Source: Paracoccaceae bacterium (lineage in GTDB: Bacteria; Pseudomonadota; Alphaproteobacteria; Rhodobacterales; Rhodobacteraceae). From it: a DNA stretch of 64,000 bases. Under the pieces are notes generated by a model. It had not been told where the DNA came from. It ran no database searches and was given only the letters and a program-made list of their open reading frames with translations. The stretch covers positions 87,375-151,374 of the forward strand of contig JAJEBQ010000019.1 in the NCBI GenBank assembly GCA_022822495.1. Direction: 5' to 3'. The translations under genes and the position numbers were made by a program. Below are positions 47,876 to 56,755 of the stretch, piece by piece (the stretch's first letter is position 1; each line of letters opens with the position of its first letter).

Positions 47876-48883
47876 GTGCAACCAGGTCCTAGAAATTCCA
47901 TCACTGATGTTGTTGGTTTTCTTGTGGGAAACTCAAACGATTTAAACATAAATACAGGCGTTACTGTTTTTTTGGCAGACAAGCCTTTTGTTGCCGCTGT
48001 CCATGTTATGGGGGGAGCCCCCGGTACCAGAGAAACTGATTTACTTTCGCCCGACCGGCTCGTAAAAAAGGTTGATTGTCTTGTTCTTGCCGGAGGATCC
48101 GCATTTGGATTGGATGCCGCTGGTGGTGTCAGTGATGCATTGGCAAGAATGGGCAGAGGATTCCCAGTTGGGAATATGAGAGTGCCAATAGTCCCAAGCG
48201 CGATTATATTTGATTTACTGAATGGTGGTAAGAAGAAATGGCAATCCAACCTCTATACCAGATTGGGAAAAAATGCTTTGGAAAGTGCTGGTGTGGATTT
48301 CGAGATAGGTTCTGCTGGTGCTGGCACGGGTGCGACAACCTGTAATCTAAAGGGAGGGCTTGGTACCGCTTCGACCAAATTGAAGTCAGGGTATACCGTC
48401 GGCGCTTTAATGATCGTAAATTCGCTTGGCTCAACCACGCAATATAACGAGAAGAATTTTTGGGCAGCTTTTTGGGAGTTTGGATCTGAATTTGGGGGTT
48501 TAGGAACAACCAAAAAAATAAAACCTGATTGGACTCCAACCAAGCCAACGTTCTCCTCGACGGATTTTGACAATACCACCATAGGAATTGTGGCAACAGA
48601 TGCCGAACTTGACCAGGCTCAGTTGACAAGAATTGCGGTGGCAGCCCATGACGGTATCGCCAGAGCGATAGTCCCTTCACATACCCTCTTTGATGGTGAT
48701 CTTATATTCGCTGCCAGTAGTGGAACACGAGAAGTTCAGGATCCAGATGAAGTTGTATATGAAATCAGCGATGTGGCTGCTAAAACCGTATCAAGAGCAA
48801 TTGCCAGAGGTGTCTTTAATGCGAAATGCAGGGATATGGATATTGTTCCCTCCTGGAAAAAGAAGTACGAGTATTACTCATAA
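47876..48883 (+). CDS. P1 (DmpA/NylC-type) self-processing peptidase or amidase
   Basis: 335-residue N-terminal-nucleophile hydrolase of family S58. The frame has ITDVVGFLVGN at the start, CLVLAGGSAFGLDAAGGVSD, and GAGTGATTCNLKGGLGTAS, typical of the fold, then VGALMIVNSLG; the Asn182-Ser183 step lines up with the autocleavage site (Asn-Thr in NylC), as recalled. Translation starts at GTG (47876). Substrate may be a peptide or a cyclic or small amide. Confidence 0.82.
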   Translation: MQPGPRNSITDVVGFLVGNSNDLNINTGVTVFLADKPFVAAVHVMGGAPGTRETDLLSPDRLVKKVDCLVLAGGSAFGLDAAGGVSDALARMGRGFPVGNMRVPIVPSAIIFDLLNGGKKKWQSNLYTRLGKNALESAGVDFEIGSAGAGTGATTCNLKGGLGTASTKLKSGYTVGALMIVNSLGSTTQYNEKNFWAAFWEFGSEFGGLGTTKKIKPDWTPTKPTFSSTDFDNTTIGIVATDAELDQAQLTRIAVAAHDGIARAIVPSHTLFDGDLIFAASSGTREVQDPDEVVYEISDVAAKTVSRAIARGVFNAKCRDMDIVPSWKKKYEYYS

Positions 48884-48918
48884 CCAAAAGCAAATTTGAA
48901 CACTTCCAAACCCACTGT

Positions 48919-49305
48919 TCATTCTTCAAACAGACCCGCTTCGTCCAAGATCTTTCGAGCTGAGCGAAAGCACTCCAAAGCCTGTGGAACTCCACAATAA
49001 ATTCCAATGATGTGGATAATTGCCTTAATCTCATCTACTGAAACGCCATTATTCAGTGCGCCCTTCAGATGCGTCTCCCATTCGGTCATTTTTCCTAAAG
49101 CTCCAATCATGGCCAAATTCATCATACTTCTGGTTTTTGAATTGATCGTTTCATCGCCCCAACCAAAGCCCCAACACCAGGCTGTCATAGCTTCCTGAAA
49201 CGGGCGACTGAAATCATCTGCTTGTTGCAAACTCTTGTTCACATACTCCTCTCCCAAGGTTTTCTTTCTTGCAGCCAAGCCCTTTTCAAACAAATCATTA
49301 TCCAT
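48919..49305 (-). CDS. Carboxymuconolactone-decarboxylase-family protein
   Basis: 128-residue helical protein of the AhpD/CMD fold. Visible features are EEYVNKSLQQADDF, WGFGWGDETINSKTRSMMNL and the conserved ALNNGVSVDEIKAIIHIIGI with the helix pair typical of the family. It lacks the CXXC of AhpD, so a decarboxylase-like or unknown function fits. Start taken at ATG 49305 (AAAGG 7 bases before); the frame extends to 49389. It lies 85 bp beyond the Rieske gene in the same orientation. Confidence 0.8.
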   Translation of the reverse strand: MDNDLFEKGLAARKKTLGEEYVNKSLQQADDFSRPFQEAMTAWCWGFGWGDETINSKTRSMMNLAMIGALGKMTEWETHLKGALNNGVSVDEIKAIIHIIGIYCGVPQALECFRSARKILDEAGLFEE

Positions 49306-49389
49306 GTTCATACCTTTACCTGTATTCTTTCCTGAGTTTGTATTATTGATGATTTGGCAGAAAAATTTCAAACGCTTTATCGGGTTCAA

Positions 49390-50478
49390 CTACAAATCCA
49401 TACCTTCTCTATACCATTTATGAAGGTGCATAATTGAATGCTCGGAATTCACCCCACAAGAAGGATCAACGACGAGGGGACCGGGTTTATATCCTCTACT
49501 TTTCAACCCCCTGCCAACACTTTCCACTAGGGTAATGTCCTCAGCTACTGTCGTTTCTCTATCCTGAATTACCATTTTGCTGATCACTTCATCATGTTCA
49601 CCATGTTCTGAAAACCAACCTCGCCAGACTGTACAATGATCAACATCCTCAGGTCGCCAGTGATATGTGTTGAGAAAGTTACCGGGATATACCTGGAAAG
49701 CAAACAGTGGCCATATAAAGAAGGTCGTGTATTCTTTCGCGTGCGGTACGGATAAATCCACATTGTAGGACATGTTTGCACAATCATTCATTTGGGTTGT
49801 ATGCCTGAGACAATAACCCTGTGGTTGTATGTCATATGTTGACGGATCAATGACTCCTTCTGAAAAAGCTTTGTGATTGATTTGACAATGGTAGCACTCC
49901 GAGTGGTTTTCCACAGATGTTTTCCAATTGCATTTTTCGGGAATTTCAACCCACTCCATTGGCTTCAGGAGATTAATATTTGGGACAAACTCTCCCAAAG
50001 TGGTCTTGACCCCGGGAAACCATCCATCCATCGCGATTGCATTATTATCAAAATTGATGAAGATAAATCCCTTAAAATTCTCGGTTTTTACTTCTTGAAG
50101 ACGGATACTTCTCCGCTCTAGATTCTGAACCGAGGCTAGATTGGGTCCTGACCTTAAATTCCCTTCCAATTCATATGTCCAGGCATGATAAGGACAGATT
50201 ATTGCTCGGCAATTTCCTTTTCCCTGTACCAGTTGATGGGCACGGTGCTGACATACATTGTAGAATGTCCGAATATGTCCATCCTTTCCCCTGATGACAA
50301 AAAGACTTTCATCGCAAAGGTCAAAGGTAAAATAATCCCCAACATTGGGGATTTCACTGTCATGGCAGGCAAACAGCCAGGTTGTGCTTAAGAGGTTGTT
50401 CTTTTCCTTTTCGAAAATTTCCTTGCTTGTGTAGTATTTAGCCTCAAGGGCATAATGCAAATCACTATTCGGGTTCAT
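49390..50478 (-). CDS. Rieske non-heme iron oxygenase, alpha-subunit type
   Basis: 362 residues. The Rieske cluster ligands are in VCQHRAHQLVQGKGNC and CPYHAW (Cys-x-His and Cys-x2-His). The mononuclear iron site is ENHSECYHCQINH, with Glu at the intersubunit bridging position before the first His. Such a Glu is known in the carnitine oxygenase CntA, and the later segment STYDIQPQGYCLRHTT recalls betaine- or stachydrine-type demethylases. No reductase gene is adjacent. ATG 50478 with GAGG upstream fits; it overlaps the rpiR end by 14 bp. Confidence 0.85.
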   Translation of the reverse strand: MNPNSDLHYALEAKYYTSKEIFEKEKNNLLSTTWLFACHDSEIPNVGDYFTFDLCDESLFVIRGKDGHIRTFYNVCQHRAHQLVQGKGNCRAIICPYHAWTYELEGNLRSGPNLASVQNLERRSIRLQEVKTENFKGFIFINFDNNAIAMDGWFPGVKTTLGEFVPNINLLKPMEWVEIPEKCNWKTSVENHSECYHCQINHKAFSEGVIDPSTYDIQPQGYCLRHTTQMNDCANMSYNVDLSVPHAKEYTTFFIWPLFAFQVYPGNFLNTYHWRPEDVDHCTVWRGWFSEHGEHDEVISKMVIQDRETTVAEDITLVESVGRGLKSRGYKPGPLVVDPSCGVNSEHSIMHLHKWYREGMDL

Positions 50479-51328
50479 CCGCTGCCTCAACATAAATGCC
50501 AAAGGAATGTCTTCGATTGTGAAATTGTCTTAAGTTTAGCAATTCTTCGTCGCCGATTTCTGTCATCAAATACCCCAGAATAATCTCGAATAAAGCCGTT
50601 GTTGGAACCATTGAGGGGAAAAAATGCGGTGATTCTGATGGTATCACAAACTTAATTTCGGCTCTGGCCATTATGGGACAGGCAGGTGAATCCGAGATGG
50701 CGATTATGGGTATACCGATGCTTTCAGCAAATTTAACTGCCTCAATAACTTCGTGGCGAAAGGGTTTGAAAGTCATCGCAACCAATACATCCTTGTTTGT
50801 ACCCCGTCCCAAAACATCAATAGGCAAATCGCCATCTGATGGTAATGAAACAAATTTGGGCGCAATCATTCGAGCAAGGTAGGAAAAGTTCCGAGCAACC
50901 GCATTGGCAACACCCACTCCCAACACAAAACAGGTTTTGGCTCTCATCATGATTTTGGTGGCATCCTTAATCATTTGGTTCATTTCAGGTGTATTGAACA
51001 CTTCCAAATCGGAACTGTTTTGACCTTGCATCATTCGGTTTTCCGGGCTGGAAGAAAGCGATAATGATACTCCATTCCCAGAATATCTTTTCGGCCGGAA
51101 AACACTTCGAAATTCAGAATAGGTAGAAAATCCGTTTGCTTTGGCAAAACGTACCATCGTACTGTGTTTGACCCTAGCCATAGTCGCCAGCTCACGGATG
51201 GATGAATACACAACCAAATCAGTATTCTCCAACACAAATCTGGCAACCTTTTGCAGTTCGGGAGGGAAATTTTCACCAACCGATTGAATCTCAGTTAGCA
51301 AATCGTTTAATTCATTCATTTTTACCAT
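50465..51328 (-). CDS. RpiR/MurR-family transcriptional regulator
   Basis: 287 residues. An N-terminal helix-turn-helix domain (SIRELATMARVKHSTMVRFA) precedes an SIS domain (VLGVGVANAVARNFSYLARM, IAISDSPACPIMARAEI), which usually binds a sugar phosphate or small phosphorylated ligand. It is divergent from the DMGDH-like gene across 63 bp and is translated together with the Rieske gene. It is therefore a likely regulator of this cluster. Confidence 0.9.
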   Translation of the reverse strand: MVKMNELNDLLTEIQSVGENFPPELQKVARFVLENTDLVVYSSIRELATMARVKHSTMVRFAKANGFSTYSEFRSVFRPKRYSGNGVSLSLSSSPENRMMQGQNSSDLEVFNTPEMNQMIKDATKIMMRAKTCFVLGVGVANAVARNFSYLARMIAPKFVSLPSDGDLPIDVLGRGTNKDVLVAMTFKPFRHEVIEAVKFAESIGIPIIAISDSPACPIMARAEIKFVIPSESPHFFPSMVPTTALFEIILGYLMTEIGDEELLNLRQFHNRRHSFGIYVEAADEPE

Positions 51329-51391
51329 TTGTTTCTTTTTTTAATTTAAAAAATACAAATGTAACTTAATTGGTCAATGCATTAATTGCTT

Positions 51392-53812
51392 ATGGAAATA
51401 CCGACACATGCAGAAGCAGTAATCATCGGTGGTGGCATAATGGGCTGTGGTTTAGCCTATCATCTTCCCAGGGAAGGTTTGGACGATGTTGTTTTGCTGG
51501 AAAAGGCTGAATTGACAAGCGGGTCAACCTGGCATGCAGCAGGTCAAATTACCCACTCAACCTCCAACTATTCTCTAGGTAAGTGCGTTGGATACAATAT
51601 TGATCTGTATTCCCGCATCCTTGAGGAAGAAACGGGGCAACAGCTGAGTTGGCACGGCTGTGGATCGTTGCGATTGGCTTATACCAACGATGAGGTGGAT
51701 TGGCAACTACAATCCATGTCTGTTGGCAAGGGTTTGGGATTTCAGATGGAACTCATTGGACCGGATGAAATTGCCAAATTACATCCCTTTTACAAGCTTG
51801 ATGGCATCCAATCTGCCCTCTACACCCCAGGGGATGGGCATGTGGATCCGACCAATGTTACCTACGCTCTTGCTAAAGGTGCCACAAATATGGGTGTAAA
51901 AATCTATCGTCACTTACTGGCTAAGGGAATTACCCGGTCCTCCTCTGGAGAATGGATAGTTGAAACTCCTATCGGCAAAATAACCTGCAAACATGTTATC
52001 AATGCTGGCGGAGCCTATGCAAGGCAAATAGCAAGTTGGACAAATTATGACTTGCCTGCAACTTCAATGACTCACCATTATTTTGTCACTGAACAGGTAC
52101 CCGAATTCTCCAACCTGGAAGCGGAACTACCCGTCATCCGGGATGATCGGGAGATTTCAGGCTATTTTCGTATGGAACAAAAATCAGGTTTGATTGGGAT
52201 CTATGAAAAGTCTGACACCAACCCAGTCTGGCTTGAAGGTTGTCCGTGGGAAGATGAAAACATATTATTCGAACCCGATTATGACAGAGTGCTTCCATGG
52301 TTGGAAAATGCCTTCAATAGAATTCCTATCCTAACTAATTTAGGCATCCGCAGGGTTGTGCATGGAGCCATAAGTCACCCACCTGATGGCAACCCCCTTA
52401 TTGGACCCGCCCCAAAACTCAAAAACTATTGGTGTTGTTGTGGAACCCAAATCGGAATTGGATGGGGACCTGCCTTAACAAGAGAATTGGCAAGATTAAT
52501 CGTTCACGGGGAAGCTGATATCAATATGAGAGATTTTGATCCACGAAGATTTGGTTCATATGCTTCACTCCACTACCAGATTACCAAGGCATGCGAAGAT
52601 TACCTCCTCAGGCACGAGGTTCCCTTTCCGCATTATAACCGTTTGGAAGCAAGACCTGTCCGGCCTTCCGCTGTTTATGATATACTCAAGGACAACAATG
52701 CCGTATTTGAAGAAGTCTATGGTCACGAAAGACCGAGGTGGTTTGCACCCAAAACATCTGAACCAAGGGACATCTATAGTTTTAGACGCAACCCCAAACT
52801 CCATGAAATAGTCCACAATGAAGTTAAGGCCGTTCAAACCCGTGCAGGGTTGATGGATATTTCAGCCTTTGCCAAGGTTGCTGTGGAGGGGAAAGATGCC
52901 AAAGATTTTTTGACCCGATTAATACCCAACAAGTTACCCAAGCCGGGTAGATTGCGTCTTACCCATCTTTTGAACAGGTCCGGTCGTATTGAATTGGAAA
53001 TGACAATATCCTGTTTTGGTGAAAACAAATATTACCTTGTTTGTGCCGCATTCTATGAACAAAGATTGGTGGATATTTTAACATTTGCCAGGAAGAGTGA
53101 TCAGGTAACTATACATAACTTTTCTGATGCGTGGGGTGCCTTGGCTATAAATGGTCCTGAGTCAAGGAATATTTTATCAAACATAACCGATTGCCCACTT
53201 TCAAATTCCGCATTTCCATGGTTATCACTTCGAACAATAAAAATAGATGGATCGGCTCTGTTGGCATTCAGAATGTCTTATGCCGGTGAATTAGGTTGGG
53301 AATTGCATGGTCCCCGAGAAGTCTTCAGAAGCGCTTTCAAAAAACTTTTCGCTTGGGGTTCAAAGTATGGACTTAAATTGTATGGTTCCTTTGCCATGAA
53401 TTCCATGCGACTGGAAAAAGGATATATGGGTGCAAGCGAATTGACCAATGAAGTTACTCTGATAGAAACCGGACAGAGAAGATTTATCGATTTTGAGCAT
53501 GATTTTATTGGTGATCTTGCTACACAAGACAGTAAACCCAATTACCAATGCGTGCTCATGGAGATAGAAAACAATGACAGTGAGGACGGTAACGGTGGTG
53601 AAGCCATCTATTCTTCTGGCCAACACATTGGATCAATCAGCTCAATTGGATTTGGGCATCGAGTAAACAAACTCTTGGCTTTTGGTTTTGTTAAACCTCA
53701 TTACATTGGCAATGAAACTGGTATTGAGGTTAGGATTATGAATAAGTTGAGAAAAGCTCGGATCCTGGATATGCCTCCCTATGATCCAGATAACAAATTA
53801 CAAAGGATGTAG
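51392..53812 (+). CDS. Dimethylglycine/sarcosine dehydrogenase-like FAD enzyme with GcvT domain
   Basis: 806 residues. The N-terminal DAO domain has the dinucleotide motif VIIGGGIMGCGLAYHL and GSTWHAAGQITH, where the His is the covalent FAD attachment in DMGDH/SARDH. The FAO_M linker and C-terminal GcvT-like folate domain (from about residue 430, including TRAGLMDISAFAKVAVEGKD and RMSYAGELGWELHGP) follow. It should demethylate an N-methyl amine and hand formaldehyde to tetrahydrofolate. Start at ATG 51392, one codon after an in-frame TTG CTT. Downstream MDR gene begins 20 bp after its stop. Confidence 0.88.
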   Translation: MEIPTHAEAVIIGGGIMGCGLAYHLPREGLDDVVLLEKAELTSGSTWHAAGQITHSTSNYSLGKCVGYNIDLYSRILEEETGQQLSWHGCGSLRLAYTNDEVDWQLQSMSVGKGLGFQMELIGPDEIAKLHPFYKLDGIQSALYTPGDGHVDPTNVTYALAKGATNMGVKIYRHLLAKGITRSSSGEWIVETPIGKITCKHVINAGGAYARQIASWTNYDLPATSMTHHYFVTEQVPEFSNLEAELPVIRDDREISGYFRMEQKSGLIGIYEKSDTNPVWLEGCPWEDENILFEPDYDRVLPWLENAFNRIPILTNLGIRRVVHGAISHPPDGNPLIGPAPKLKNYWCCCGTQIGIGWGPALTRELARLIVHGEADINMRDFDPRRFGSYASLHYQITKACEDYLLRHEVPFPHYNRLEARPVRPSAVYDILKDNNAVFEEVYGHERPRWFAPKTSEPRDIYSFRRNPKLHEIVHNEVKAVQTRAGLMDISAFAKVAVEGKDAKDFLTRLIPNKLPKPGRLRLTHLLNRSGRIELEMTISCFGENKYYLVCAAFYEQRLVDILTFARKSDQVTIHNFSDAWGALAINGPESRNILSNITDCPLSNSAFPWLSLRTIKIDGSALLAFRMSYAGELGWELHGPREVFRSAFKKLFAWGSKYGLKLYGSFAMNSMRLEKGYMGASELTNEVTLIETGQRRFIDFEHDFIGDLATQDSKPNYQCVLMEIENNDSEDGNGGEAIYSSGQHIGSISSIGFGHRVNKLLAFGFVKPHYIGNETGIEVRIMNKLRKARILDMPPYDPDNKLQRM

Positions 53813-53831
53813 TTCCGGAAAGGTTGGTTTG

Positions 53832-54914
53832 ATGATAATGAAAGGTATTGTTCTTACCGGGCACGGAGGTATGGATATGTTGGAATGGCAGGAGGACATC
53901 CTTGTACCTGCTCTTACGGAAGGCGATGTTTTGATCAAGGTGGGGGCATGTGGTTTAAACAACACTGATGTGAATACCCGCGTTGGCTGGTACTCAAAAA
54001 GTTCAAATCCAGGGAACAATGATCAATTTACCAAAAAGTCTAAAACCGAAGATGGGGGATGGGGCGGTACTGCCCTGCGATTCCCAAGAATCCAAGGGGC
54101 GGATATTGTCGGTGAAGTGGTTGAGGCAAAGGGACATCAATTTCAACATCTGTTGGGTGAAACGGTAATGGTAGATCCATGGATTAGACCTGTGAAACAT
54201 TCAGATCGGTACAAGGTTATTGGATATCTAGGCAGTGAAATAGATGGTGGTTTCGCAGAATACACCAAAGTTCCTGGGAATGCTGTACATCCGGTTCAAT
54301 CGGATTTTACAAAATCGGAACTTGCCACCTTTGCCACTTCAAGTGTTACAGCAGAGAACATGCTGGATAGGGCCAAAGTTAAAGAAGGTGATACTGTCCT
54401 CATTACGGGTGCTTCAGGCGGTGTTGGGTCCGCCTTGATTCAATTGGCTAACCGCCGACAAGCAATGACCATAGCCATAACAAGTAAATCGAAAGCAGAT
54501 CAGGTTAAAACTATCTTGCCTGACGAAATTATATTTCGTGAGACCGCTGATTTTGGTGATGAAGTTATGACAATAACCTCAGGTCAAGGGGTTTCCGTGG
54601 TAGCAGATGTGGTTGGAGGCCCTGGTTGGCCGCAGTTATTGGAAGTACTTGAGCATGGTGGTCGATATGTATGCTCCGGTGCTATAGCTGGGCCGGTTGT
54701 GGAATTTGACCTTCGAACCTTTTATCTGAAGGATCTTACTTTGGTTGGTGCAACCATTGTCCCCCCGGGCACGTTTGGAAATCTGGTGAGTTACGTCGAA
54801 AGGAAGGAAATTAGACCTCTACTTGCTGAACAATACCCAATGAAGGAGTTCAAACAAGCTCAAACAAGTTTTCTGAATAAATCACATTTCGGAAATATCG
54901 TTGTGTATAATTGA
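53832..54914 (+). CDS. MDR-family zinc-type alcohol dehydrogenase/quinone oxidoreductase
   Basis: 360 residues of the medium-chain dehydrogenase superfamily. GACGLNNTDVNTRVGWYSK is the N-terminal catalytic region, and DTVLITGASGGVGSALIQLA is the NAD(P)-binding Rossmann loop. The structural zinc Cys cluster is not evident, so a quinone-oxidoreductase-like or zinc-poor form is possible. Two in-frame Mets (53832, 53838) compete; the first has AAAGG upstream. Co-oriented with and close behind the DMGDH-like gene. Confidence 0.85.
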   Translation: MIMKGIVLTGHGGMDMLEWQEDILVPALTEGDVLIKVGACGLNNTDVNTRVGWYSKSSNPGNNDQFTKKSKTEDGGWGGTALRFPRIQGADIVGEVVEAKGHQFQHLLGETVMVDPWIRPVKHSDRYKVIGYLGSEIDGGFAEYTKVPGNAVHPVQSDFTKSELATFATSSVTAENMLDRAKVKEGDTVLITGASGGVGSALIQLANRRQAMTIAITSKSKADQVKTILPDEIIFRETADFGDEVMTITSGQGVSVVADVVGGPGWPQLLEVLEHGGRYVCSGAIAGPVVEFDLRTFYLKDLTLVGATIVPPGTFGNLVSYVERKEIRPLLAEQYPMKEFKQAQTSFLNKSHFGNIVVYN

Positions 54915-54978
54915 ACCCTCAAAGCAGAACCGATTTGGATCAGTTCGGATAAATTGATACCTTAATATTTGGCGAGTA

Positions 54979-55515
54979 TTAGGCAGGTAGCGAACGCGCA
55001 TAGCTGGCCTGGCTTAAAAAATGCATCAAAAATCGTCGTCCAAGTGGCACACTAGGGTGGCTTTTCTTGTTGTCCCCGTATGATATGAGAATTTCATAAT
55101 GGCACATCATATCCAGCAGATGCATCACCGGAGGTTCACTTGCTTCAATAATCAGCCTTTCCCTGGTAATATCTTCCAACTCTTCATCTGTGAGATTTTT
55201 CCCATGGGCAAATTCTTTTTCCAATTCAATATAACGGCGAGCTAATTCTCCATGATGACCTGCATTCCTGATGGTGGTACCAACAGCCAAGTCCAGTATT
55301 GCTACAATAGCGATAAACGCAGCTACAATTGGCAAACCATTTGGCCAAAAATTTCCTAACGCGATTGCAACTGTACCGGAGCCCCCTACAGATGCCACAG
55401 CTATTGTTATTGTATTCCAAACTTCGTAAAACCTTCGTCGATGCAAATGATATCGAACTGACCTTCTTATCGCAAAAAGCAGATCGTAAGTTTGTTGATT
55501 GAGATGCTCTGTCAT
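54979..55515 (-). CDS. Two-transmembrane protein resembling SLATT effectors
   Basis: 178 residues from the ATG at 55515, which has GAGGATG just before it; the longer frame starts at 55533. The N-terminal helix region LLFAIRRSVRYHLHRRRFYE is followed by two hydrophobic segments (VWNTITIAVASVGGSGTVAI and GLPIVAAFIAIVAILDLAVG), then a charged cytosolic helix pair with LARRYIELEKEFA. This layout matches SLATT proteins, two-TM predicted pore-formers linked to nucleotide-sensing conflict systems. No sensor gene (SMODS or SLOG) is adjacent. It is translated after the small frameshifted gene upstream. Confidence 0.55.
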   Translation of the reverse strand: MTEHLNQQTYDLLFAIRRSVRYHLHRRRFYEVWNTITIAVASVGGSGTVAIALGNFWPNGLPIVAAFIAIVAILDLAVGTTIRNAGHHGELARRYIELEKEFAHGKNLTDEELEDITRERLIIEASEPPVMHLLDMMCHYEILISYGDNKKSHPSVPLGRRFLMHFLSQASYARSLPA

Positions 55516-55516
55516 T

Positions 55517-55688
55517 TCATCCATCCTCTTCATCTGTCTTTTTACCAGATATTGGTCGTCTGGGTTTTTGAGTGTCTGTTGTAAAGTTACTTAAAACTTC
55601 GGGTACACTGTTAGTGTTAATGCCAGATCTTTTTTCCTGTCGACCACCATTATTTGGCTTACCAGAAGTTTGCTTTTTTTTCTGTCAT
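55517..55688 (-). pseudogene. Small gene with a one-base frameshift in an A8 tract
   Basis: From ATG 55688 (AGGGA 7 bases before) the frame reads MTEKKANFW and stops. The run AGAAAAAAAAGC has eight A. With seven A the same start would read MTEKKQTSGKPNNGGRQEKR, then SGINTNSVPEVLSNFTTDTQ and KPRRPISGKKTDEEDG to a TGA at 55517, giving 56 residues. The TGA lies one base from the downstream SLATT-like start, an operon arrangement. This can be sequencing error, a real frameshift, or transcriptional slippage on the A tract. Confidence 0.6.
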
Positions 55689-55824
55689 GGAGATTCCCTA
55701 CTTTTTTAGATTAACCAAACTATGTTAAACCAGCAAAGGGTAATTTTCTGGACCTCCCAGATCACTACTAACCTGCAGTTAAATAATTTAGACACTATGA
55801 GAGCAATTTTTGTATCCTGTAATA

Positions 55825-56580
55825 CTATTCCATAACTTCCTGCAGTTGTTTAGCACTTTCAAAGAGAACATCGATGTCTCTTAACATATCATCTATCGAA
55901 ACCCGTTGCGATGGACCATGAAAGGCTAATGAAGCGATATATTTTTTATCCTTGTCCAGGATTGGAACAGCTGCCGCAACCATACCTGGAACAAATTCCT
56001 CTATATCCAATGCAAATCCTTGGTTGGCAACAGTTTTCAACTCCTCAAGTAAACCATCATGGCTGATTATCGTATTCTTCGTAAGTTTGGATAACTTAAG
56101 ATTGGAAGTGAGAACCTTCTGCTCCCTTGGTGGTAAAAAGGCTAGGTAGGCTTTGCCACTAGCTGTACAATGGAAAGGTACTTTCGACCCGATGGGTAAC
56201 TGGATTCGCAAAGGCCATTTGGTTTCAAGCCTATCAATGTAAATCATCCCATTGGTCTCAGGTATAACCAAATTGATGGTTTCATGAATCTTCTCCGCTG
56301 TTTTGAGCAGGATTTGATGGCGAGCAATTTTTTGATACGAACTCATAAAAATATGGCGAGCAAGGGTCCTGAGTTTTTTTCCGGGTGCATAACGATTGTT
56401 TTCTTCCTTGACGAGATACTCCTCCTCTACAAGCCTTTCGCATAGCCTGTGAAGAGATTGTTTTGGCAGGTCAATTTCACGATTTATATCAGCTTGGGTA
56501 ATTGATTTCTGAGCGTTCCCGACCACTTCAATAATCTTGATCATCCTGTAGGATGTAGGAATTTTTTCTGATTTCTGCAT
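55825..56580 (-). CDS. IclR-family transcriptional regulator
   Basis: 251 residues from ATG 56580; the frame also extends 36 codons further, but IclR proteins average 250 and this start is typical. The HTH is SITQADINREIDLPKQSLHR, and the effector-binding domain has ETNGMIYIDRLETKWPLRIQ and CTASGKAYLAFLPP. It is divergent from the TerC-like gene and stands at the head of the TRAP cluster, so it is a candidate regulator of that cluster. Confidence 0.9.
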   Translation of the reverse strand: MQKSEKIPTSYRMIKIIEVVGNAQKSITQADINREIDLPKQSLHRLCERLVEEEYLVKEENNRYAPGKKLRTLARHIFMSSYQKIARHQILLKTAEKIHETINLVIPETNGMIYIDRLETKWPLRIQLPIGSKVPFHCTASGKAYLAFLPPREQKVLTSNLKLSKLTKNTIISHDGLLEELKTVANQGFALDIEEFVPGMVAAAVPILDKDKKYIASLAFHGPSQRVSIDDMLRDIDVLFESAKQLQEVME

Positions 56581-56627
56581 TGGCTGTTTTACAATAACAT
56601 TATGGTACTTGAATACTTTGATGAGTA

Positions 56628-56637
56628 GAAATATTTC
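56628..56637. promoter_or_regulatory. GAAATATTTC palindrome in the iclR-terC divergent region
   Basis: A perfect 10-bp palindrome about 50 bp upstream of the iclR start. The half-site GAAAT/ATTTC equals the core half-site of known IclR operators. Short, AT-rich, so chance is possible. Confidence 0.35.
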
Positions 56638-56642
56638 GATTT

Positions 56643-56659
56643 TGAGATTAATTGTCTCA
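56643..56659. promoter_or_regulatory. TGAGA/TCTCA dyad in the iclR-terC divergent region
   Basis: TGAGA (56643-56647) and TCTCA (56655-56659) flank TTAATTG. It is near the palindrome at 56628 and may be a second operator or part of it. Confidence 0.25.
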
Positions 56660-56755
56660 TTTTTTAACAATACATCAAATTTTATCAATTTGGTAAGTAA
56701 TTCTTTTCCGGGTTTTTACTAACTGAAATAACATTTTGCCAACGGGAACCGTATA

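Noticed and set aside
55689..55824. Additional gene between the small frameshifted gene and iclR
   Set aside because: No frame above 20 codons with a plausible ribosome site; the stretch appears to be promoter sequence for the SLATT-like pair and the iclR 3' region.
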